NCBI GenBank assembly: GCA_024305405.1
Contig: JAKNDB010000053.1
Location: 558,001-622,000 of the forward strand
Length of the DNA: 64,000 bases
Direction of reading: 5' to 3'
Origin: Dirofilaria immitis
Lineage: Eukaryota; Nematoda; Chromadorea; Rhabditida; Onchocercidae
In this document: piece by piece, positions 51,791-64,000 of the stretch
How the letters are laid out: each line of letters opens with the position of its first letter
Numbering within the stretch: position 1 is the stretch's first letter
Position numbers and translations under genes: made by a program
The notes under the pieces: generated by a model
The model's input: the letters and a program-made list of their open reading frames with translations, nothing else
Database searches by the model: none
What the model was told of the DNA's origin: nothing

Positions 51791-54605
51791 TCGATAAAAT
51801 CTTAAAGCCTCGATAAAATCGATAAAATTAGTAATGAATAAAAGCTATCGCTCGGAAGGATCATAAAAAAATTTTTTATGAAACAAAAAAGTGCACTTCA
51901 AACTTTCTGTTTCCTTTGATTGCGCATGAATGGATTATTCTAATTATGTATGCCATGTATTTCATGTTTTATTAGATATGTGTGAACTTCCAAAAAAAAA
52001 AATAAATGAATTTAAAAATGTATTTTACACATATAATTATTTTACTATATACATACTTATTATTAAATATGTGTTTATATTAAATTATTATTTCAGTTTT
52101 ATTAGTTTACTTATTTTCAATTTATACGATATAATAAATTTTTGTTTTAATAAATATTTCAAACATAACAATATATCCTAAATTTTATTTACTTAATAAT
52201 ATTTTTTCTTTCATATTCTCCCATCATTTAATATTAATTATTGTACAGCATATTATATTTTTAGTTGTAATATGATTTTTACAATTATATGCGAATAATT
52301 TATATCCGATAATATCATAGTATAGAATATCGTTCATAAAACTATTATTATTTCATTTGACATAAAAAAAATTCATCATAATGAAAAAATTACGAAATTT
52401 CTGCATAAATTCTATTATTGTTTTTAAGTTTTTGAATTAATTAATAATTGAGAAATGAAATAATTAATAATTAAATTATGTAATTAATTATTTGCATAAA
52501 ATTTATCGATTTAAATAATAAATTTTATCAAAATTAGAGAAAATTACTTAATTAAATTTGTAATTTACACATCTAACTATATATATATATATAAATCATT
52601 TTAAATAAAATAAATGCTTACCTTAGACTTAAATTTAAACATAAGTAGCGAGATAATTTATTTTATTTTCCCATACATTCTCATTCGTCATTTATCTGTT
52701 CTAAAATTCTTTTTTTTTTGAAATAAAAATTGGCAGTGAAAAATACATTCATTTTTTGGTATTAACCTAATTTTTGGAAGTATTGATGAAAGTGGGGAAA
52801 AGAGGAAACAGGTTGAAGTTCATTTTAAAAAAATGTTTTCCTTTTATCAACCAGCACAGTAATACTTTCTTTTTAACTTTTTACAATTATGCATATCAAT
52901 TATCCATTAATGTTTTAAAATTGAAATGAATAATTTTATTTATTCCAATGGCTGCTTTATTCTTATTTCATTTGTTTATCAATCATATAAATAATCCATA
53001 TTTATCAATCATACAAATAATTTTTATTTATCGCTCATACAATGGTATTTATCAGTCATGCAAATAGTTTTATTTTTTTTTATTTGAAATGTAAGAGAGC
53101 TATTATTAATCAATGTTTAAAACTGATAATACAAGCGTATGAAATGAAATTTTAAATGAATTTAGTCATTCTTTGAAGTAGTTTTTTTTTGTTCAAGAAA
53201 TGATTAAATAATATTTCATACGCCTATTATTCTTTATAATTTTATCAATTTCTATTTTCAATTAATGTTTCAGTTTATTAAAAAATACATAGGAAGATTT
53301 TTTCAAACTTTTATAAATATATCATAGCAATTATAATATATATAATTTAATAAATTATTTTTTTAATGCATATATAATTAGGAAATTTAATTACGAATTT
53401 TTCTATGATATATATGCAAAAGTCATGAATAATAAAATATGAATAATAATTATGAATAATAATTATGAATAATAAAAATAATGTTTTGATAGAAATATTT
53501 TTTTTTACTATATGATAGTTTATTTAGTTGATAAATACATGTTTCAATGCCAAAACTTTGTAATAAATCAAATATTCACTTATAGGAATTATATATTATA
53601 TAATAGATTATATTTTATACTGATTTCATAAATATAATCTATAGAATTAATGAATACATCGGATTGTTGAAGTCACCGAAAAAATCATATCAAAAAAGTA
53701 AATAATTTATATTGGAAGCATATTTTTATCTTAAAATAGAAAGAATTTTAAAATTTAAACAAAACAACTAGAATTGTTTTCGAATTAAAACGATTATTTT
53801 TTTTTTTTTTAAGAAAGCCGGTTTATTAAAAATTAACACTTCTTGAACAGGTCTTAACGCAAAGACCTATTATTCAATGTTTTTCAAATTCATAACTTTC
53901 CGTACTTGTCTATTTCCCAAAATTTTTTCTTATTTTCCCTTTAAATATTTTCATTTCATATGATATTTTCAAATTATTTTCCTTTGATTTTATTTGATTG
54001 TTATCGATTAGATTTAATCAAAACTAATTAATTATATAAATTATTAAAATTAATCTAAAATTTTCTACTAAATGTTTGCTGGGAAGTAATCATTGTTATG
54101 ATCAAAATAAAAGAAAATATATTGAACTAGCTATAAAGAAATTTTTCAGGCTAATTATAATAGGAATTATCGCATTAATGATAGACTTTATTGATAATGA
54201 ATAAATCTGTTGTGCAAGAATATACTGATATACTTTAATATTTATATTTCATATATGTATTGATAAGATCAATCAGAAAAGATGAATTGTTAAAAATTTT
54301 TGTTAATTTTTTAAAATCTATTTCACTATAGAAAGCATATAACTTTATTAATAAGTATTTAATTATCAATCGGGAGAAAAGTAAAGTGTATATGTGTGGA
54401 GAAATTCGAAATACTTTATTTTAAAACTTTCCGGATAACTTTGTAAGAAATATTTTTATATTTATAAGGTATACGATATTTTTATAAGATGTACGATTAA
54501 TAGATGATGATAATAAAAATAAGCTTTCATTTTCAAAGTTCTAAAATATTTTCATTAATAGTATATGTATGTATGGAAAAAGTTTCGAAAGAATAATTTA
54601 CTTCT

Positions 54606-54610
54606 TTTAG
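54606..54610 (+). promoter_or_regulatory. Acceptor-like site before the carboxylesterase start
   Basis: TTCTTTTAG lies 33 bases before the ATG at 54644, a typical position for a nematode spliced-leader acceptor. It is inferred from sequence only. Confidence 0.35.
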
Positions 54611-54643
54611 TAAAGATTTGGATTACAAATTTAATTTACAATA

Positions 54644-60214
<5,571 letters not shown>

Positions 60215-60374
60215 AATTAAACTTATTTAATTCATAATTGAAATATAAATTTGTTAAAATATTATTCGATCAATAATTATATTTAATCTGGTCACTTTGA
60301 AAAGAAATTGCTAGTAAATTAGTGAATTGAATGTTTAAAAAAATTTTTAAACTTTGAAAAATGTACATATTTTG
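60215..60374. other. Carboxylesterase 3' flank
   Basis: AT-rich sequence immediately behind the esterase stop. No clear AATAAA was found. The first copied block starts at about 60375. Confidence 0.5.
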
Positions 60375-60799
60375 ACGATAAATTTTGACAATACATCAAC
60401 GAATATATACCATCAATTACAAGATCAATAGCACAAATTCATTGATTATCAATCAGAGAATCCGAATGACGACAACATAACTCATATGAAAGAGATAATT
60501 TAGATACTCAATCGCCTCGCTGAAGCACATGTTTTTATAATGGCATTGATACTTAGGATCCTCTTCTTCCGCCTAAATGGAGTATCGTGGGTACAGTGCT
60601 ACAGCTAAAAGAAAAGCATCTTTATTAGAGTGTGGGAATGGAGCTGTTTGTTAGGTCTCATTAATACAATGGGAGGACAATTTTAGATTATATTTTACAT
60701 TGTACGTACGTACATTCATATTTACAACATATGTGCCAGCAATATTAGTTAAAAATAAAGGAATTACTAATTCTCTTGGTTCTTGCGATTTTAGCAATA
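60375..60799 (-). repeat. Inverted copy of the peptidase intron 2 block
   Basis: Reverse complement of 47475-47900 with only a handful of single-base differences. It begins about 160 bp after the esterase stop. A frame open at 60700-60975 starts inside it and runs across the junction into unrelated sequence, so it is not a gene. Confidence 0.93.
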
Positions 60800-60892
60800 T
60801 CATATTATACGTTCGTGCTGCAATACTTTTGAAAGGATCAAGAGGTCATGTAAGTACTTTCAAAGATAAACTGAACTTATTCCACGACCTTT

Positions 60893-61606
60893 TTCTGAAC
60901 CATTACCTGTTAATTAATGATAAATTAAAAATTCGAGTAATAACTGTTCGATGTGATATTATTATTATTTATTAATAGTGGAACAGATGATTATGAATAA
61001 ATAGATAACAATCATGAAAATTTTCATAATAATAAAATGCTAACTTTTTCCGAAACGATTCGATGGCATTTTTAACTCTTCGATGGGAGACAAACATTTA
61101 TTATAACAATAATAATAGAATGATAAAAAAATGCATATATTATCAAATTTAGGAGACAAAAATTCATTTTCGATTACGACAGTTTACGCAAAGATGAATG
61201 ATAGAAGCTAGCAAAAATCGAATATAAATAAACATCCGAAATAATATACAATTTTTTTTTTAGTAAAAATTTGTTTGCTTTATCAAATAAATGAACATAT
61301 ATTAAAAAGAAAGAAAAACATTAAATGATAAGTTTATTTATAGTGAAATAATAAAACGATTGTTTGGATTATTGGTTGATACGCATATTATATATTTCTT
61401 ATATTTCTTACATAATTAAACTTTTGGAAAAAAACTTTTTGTAGGAAAAAAGAATATTATGAGAAATTTAATAGACCAATAATATAATAATACTATAAGT
61501 CACAAATTTAAAAGAGAAAGAATTAGTATTAAATAAGATTTAATAAAATTAATAGAGAGAGAGAGAGAGGGGAGAAGAGAGGGAGAAAGAGAGAAAAAGA
61601 AATATA
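60893..61606 (-). repeat. Inverted copy of the block downstream of the ATPase gene
   Basis: Reverse complement of about 37078-37800, nearly identical. Differences sit mainly in A/T runs and in the (GA)n run, which is shorter and carries an extra G-rich stretch. Confidence 0.92.
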
Positions 61607-61764
61607 TATGCAAAGTAAGATATAACTGTTATTTCAAAATAAGTATATTTAAAAGTTAATAATTTAAAATATATCAAATTGAACAAAAAAATGATGAATT
61701 TTGTCAAGTAATCGTTTACAAAAACAGCGAATAAGAATTCAAAAATTGTTTGAACTGTTGATTA

Positions 61765-62065
61765 TGACATTTTTTCTTTTCTACTACGATAATATTAATG
61801 ACAAATATCTGTGATCATTTTGTTGCTTTGACTTTTGAACTTTAATTTTTATAATAAGCAAACTTTTATAAATTATTCTATTTTCGATTACTCTGTTCTG
61901 TCTTAAGGCTCTATTATTCAACATAATCGATACATCATTTTAGTTGCAACGATTTTTTTCGAGAATTTAACAGTTGTTTATCGAGAATTGTGAAAAAGGT
62001 GATAAGTGGAAGGATCATTGAAGGTATGATTTGGTTAATTAATCTATTTTAAATTTTTTCAAGTT
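61765..62065 (+). pseudogene. Inverted copy of peptidase promoter and exon 1, start codons lost
   Basis: The copy runs in the + direction. The exon-1 equivalent is 61999-62023, followed by the same GTATGATTTGG donor context. The original ATG-ATG has become GTG-ATA, while the next codons (SGRIIE) are unchanged. No further peptidase exon follows: the next sequence is copied from the peptidase upstream region instead. It is therefore a dead fragment, though a promoter could persist. Confidence 0.8.
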
Positions 62066-63127
62066 TTTTTACTTTAAAGTTATAGAAGTTTTTAAATCAC
62101 AGCATTTTCGCTTTTTCATTGGTTCATAATTCAATTATCAATATCAATTCAATTCGATATATATATATATATCCCATTCCTGTTCTGAATTATTGCGAAC
62201 AGTGCTAATTTAAAATTTCAAATCTTATCAATTCATCAGATTTCATCAAATTTCATAGTTATTTATTAAATATGAAATAATTTATGGTATTTTCATTAAC
62301 TGAGAAACAACAAATTTATATAATAATTAACTATGAAACAATTTATAACATTTTCTTAATTTCTAATACCAAATATTATGTTAGCATATATTACTTAAAT
62401 AATTGATATTTTTGATCATCATTACGCAATTTTTAAGCACTGATAACAAATAACTATGAGAACAAAATTTTGAGACTATGTATAACAATATTTTTCTCAG
62501 ATCTCAAGAAAATCTAATAATATTATTAGGTAAAATTATTTAGGATAAAAGCAACTGTTAACAGTATTATCAGTAACTAGGATCATTGCTTTTTAAATTG
62601 ATCTAACTGAAAATATTATGAAATCTTAAGAGAAATCTTGTAATATTGAGCAAAGTAAATTTCATCGTACCACACTATATGATCGATAAAATGGCGGAAT
62701 GAAAAAAGATATAGGAGGCCATAATTTTGATCATTGTACTTTACCTGGTGGGTTAGATCAAAATTGAATATTGTGCAAAACAGATCTTTATCATTATCTC
62801 CGTAAACAAATATATTAATTCAGATATCGATTTAGGAATAATTAAATACTGCAAATTCAAATTTTTATATTACATTATTATTCCAATATAATAACAAACT
62901 ATTTTATCATTTTTCATTATAGTTTTTAATTAAAAAAATAAAAATGTTTACCGTAGTATAAAGAAATTAATATTTGCTATCAGTAAGATTAATAATATCA
63001 TATATCTTTCAATCATTATGGAATAACAATCTGCTCAATCAGCGTTGACTGATTAATATTGTATTTTCGATAAGCTTATGAGTTTACTTTTAAATAGCAT
63101 ATATGTCTGTTTATTTTTGCTAGAATG

Positions 63128-63153
63128 TTCCTTCCTTTCTCGAAAGGAAGGAA
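63128..63153 (+). other. Hairpin in repeat copy 2
   Basis: TTCCTTCCTTTC pairs perfectly with GAAAGGAAGGAA, a 12-bp stem with a 2-base centre. It occupies the same place as the hairpin at 51371-51394 but has a different stem. Confidence 0.65.
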
Positions 63154-63327
63154 TATTATATCATAGCTCATACCAATATTGACGATATGATTTTGTTACA
63201 CGTTATATGGATAATAAGCAGAATTCAAATATTACCTGAGAAAAAAGTTTTAAAACCATACAGTACCTTAGCTAATTTCAGCAACTCTTCACTATATTTT
63301 TTTCTCTGAAATATCATTTTTATAGTA

Positions 63328-63575
63328 TAAATAATAATAATACGAGTGAAAGTGGACAGCATCAACAAATTAGTCAATAAATTTGTATTTCAGCATTATA
63401 AATCCTATCAAGAATACTGTACATTCCAAATGATTCTGTATATCTCAGGATACTGTGCATCTATATTTCAGTATAAATCATATCTAATTGATACGGAATT
63501 ATATTTTTTACAAATATTATCGAAAACTGTCCTTTATATGGGATTTAAGGGAAAATTAAAAGCCTAAGACATCGA
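63328..63575 (+). repeat. Highly conserved core, copy 2
   Basis: Matches 51556-51790 with about six differences. A 73-codon frame from a GTG at 63346 is open here only because one of those differences removes a TAA. It is not called as a gene. Confidence 0.85.
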
Positions 63576-63779
63576 TAAAATTAGTAAAAATATCAAAAAC
63601 TATTTACTGAAAAGTTTAGTTATAATATTTTGAGGTGAAAGAATGGGAAAATGAATTTATATGCAATTGAAAGTATTGAAAGTTTGCAGCATATTGTTTT
63701 GTTCCATAAAATAAATTTTTCTCATGATCTTTTCGAGTGATAGCTATTTTTATTTTTTACCAATCATATTTATCTACCT

Positions 63780-64000
63780 TTCATTTCTATCGATCTGTGT
63801 TAACATCATTTTGTTTTATCTGTTTGATAACGATATGATAAGTATTCATAGAACAACAGTATAAAGAAATTAATATCTCTCATCAATAATATTATATTTT
63901 TTTCAATCATTACGGAACAGCAATCTGTTCATTGTTATCAGTGTTGACTGATTCATTTTTTAAAGGAATGTTTCTCTTCTTCAGGAGAGAAATTGAACTA
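63780..64000 (+). repeat. Upstream repeat unit, copy 3 (runs off the window)
   Basis: Shares CAGTATAAAGAAATTAATAT, TTTCAATCATTACGGAA and GTGTTGACTGATT with copies 1 and 2. Its hairpin (63971-63992) is at the expected place. The conserved core would lie beyond the window edge. Confidence 0.75.
63971..63992 (+). other. Hairpin in repeat copy 3
   Basis: TTTCTCTTC pairs with GGAGAGAAA (8 Watson-Crick pairs and one G-U) around TTCA. The stem sequence differs from both other copies. Confidence 0.55.

Larger units (their letters stand above)
49850..51800 (+). repeat. Upstream repeat unit, copy 1
   Basis: This is colinear with 62430-63590 in the same orientation. Good matches are at 50240-50350, 50400-50590, 51230-51480 and especially 51556-51790. 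Between these blocks similarity is weaker and lengths differ. No conserved reading frame runs through it. Confidence 0.85.
49198..54643. other. Divergent intergenic region, peptidase / carboxylesterase
   Basis: This 5.4-kb stretch separates two genes read outward and should contain both promoters. Its left part (about 49540-49640 and 49850-51790) is repeated at the right end of the window. The 51930-54600 part is AT-rich with no recognised exon, RNA gene or repeat family. Confidence 0.5.
62430..63590 (+). repeat. Upstream repeat unit, copy 2
   Basis: Direct copy of 49850-51790, shortened and diverged outside its core. Shared landmarks are TTAACAGTATTATCA, GGTTAGATCAAAATTGAATA, GTTGACTGATTAAT and CCAATATTGACGATAT. 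Confidence 0.87.

Noticed and set aside
60700..60975. 91-codon frame
   Set aside because: It starts in one copied block, crosses unique sequence and ends in another copied block, so it is a chance chimera.
63346..63567. 73-codon frame in the conserved repeat core
   Set aside because: It begins at GTG and the sister copy at 51556-51790 has an in-frame TAA, so the core is not conserved as a protein.

Overview
The window looks like a nuclear contig from a nematode. The genome is very A+T-rich and full of microsatellites. It carries genes with many short exons, small AT-rich introns and TTTCAG-type 3' splice sites, and the three recognisable gene families all have nematode-like sequences. A clade III (spirurid-like) worm would fit, but that placement is only an impression. 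No bacterial, viral, tRNA, rRNA or CRISPR feature was found.

Layout. Bases 1 to about 32,370 contain no recognisable protein gene. They hold AT-rich DNA, long (ATT)n, (AT)n, (CT)n, (GA)n and (TG)n tracts, several short-period satellites (33-bp, 38-bp, about 79-bp, 85-bp and 127-bp units) and clusters of ACGTCA/AGGTCA words. Two small open segments ending at good splice donors (16835-16870 and 27380-27460) could be remote alternative first exons of the first gene.

Three multi-exon genes occupy the right half. (1) A Na+/K+-ATPase beta subunit on the + strand (32383-35547, 6 exons, 320 aa) is fully intact. (2) A glutamate carboxypeptidase II-like M28 metallopeptidase lies on the - strand (49197-40539, 16 exons, about 775 aa). 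All its zinc and catalytic residues are kept, but it has one single-base frame break in an A-run of exon 7. (3) A carboxylesterase (alpha/beta hydrolase) lies on the + strand (54644-60214, 12 exons, about 569 aa). Its Ser-Glu-His triad is intact, but five positions, all in homopolymer runs, break the frame. Genes 1 and 2 converge and genes 2 and 3 diverge. Nothing indicates that they act in one pathway.

The most unusual part is the right end (60375-64000). It is a mosaic of copies of sequence found elsewhere in the window. There is an inverted near-identical 425-bp copy of part of intron 2 of the peptidase gene and an inverted 0.7-kb copy of DNA downstream of the ATPase gene. There is also an inverted copy of the peptidase promoter plus first exon, with both ATG codons lost, and direct copies of the peptidase upstream region. 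These last repeats hold a hairpin whose stem sequence changes between copies while pairing is kept, and a 240-bp core much better conserved than its flanks.
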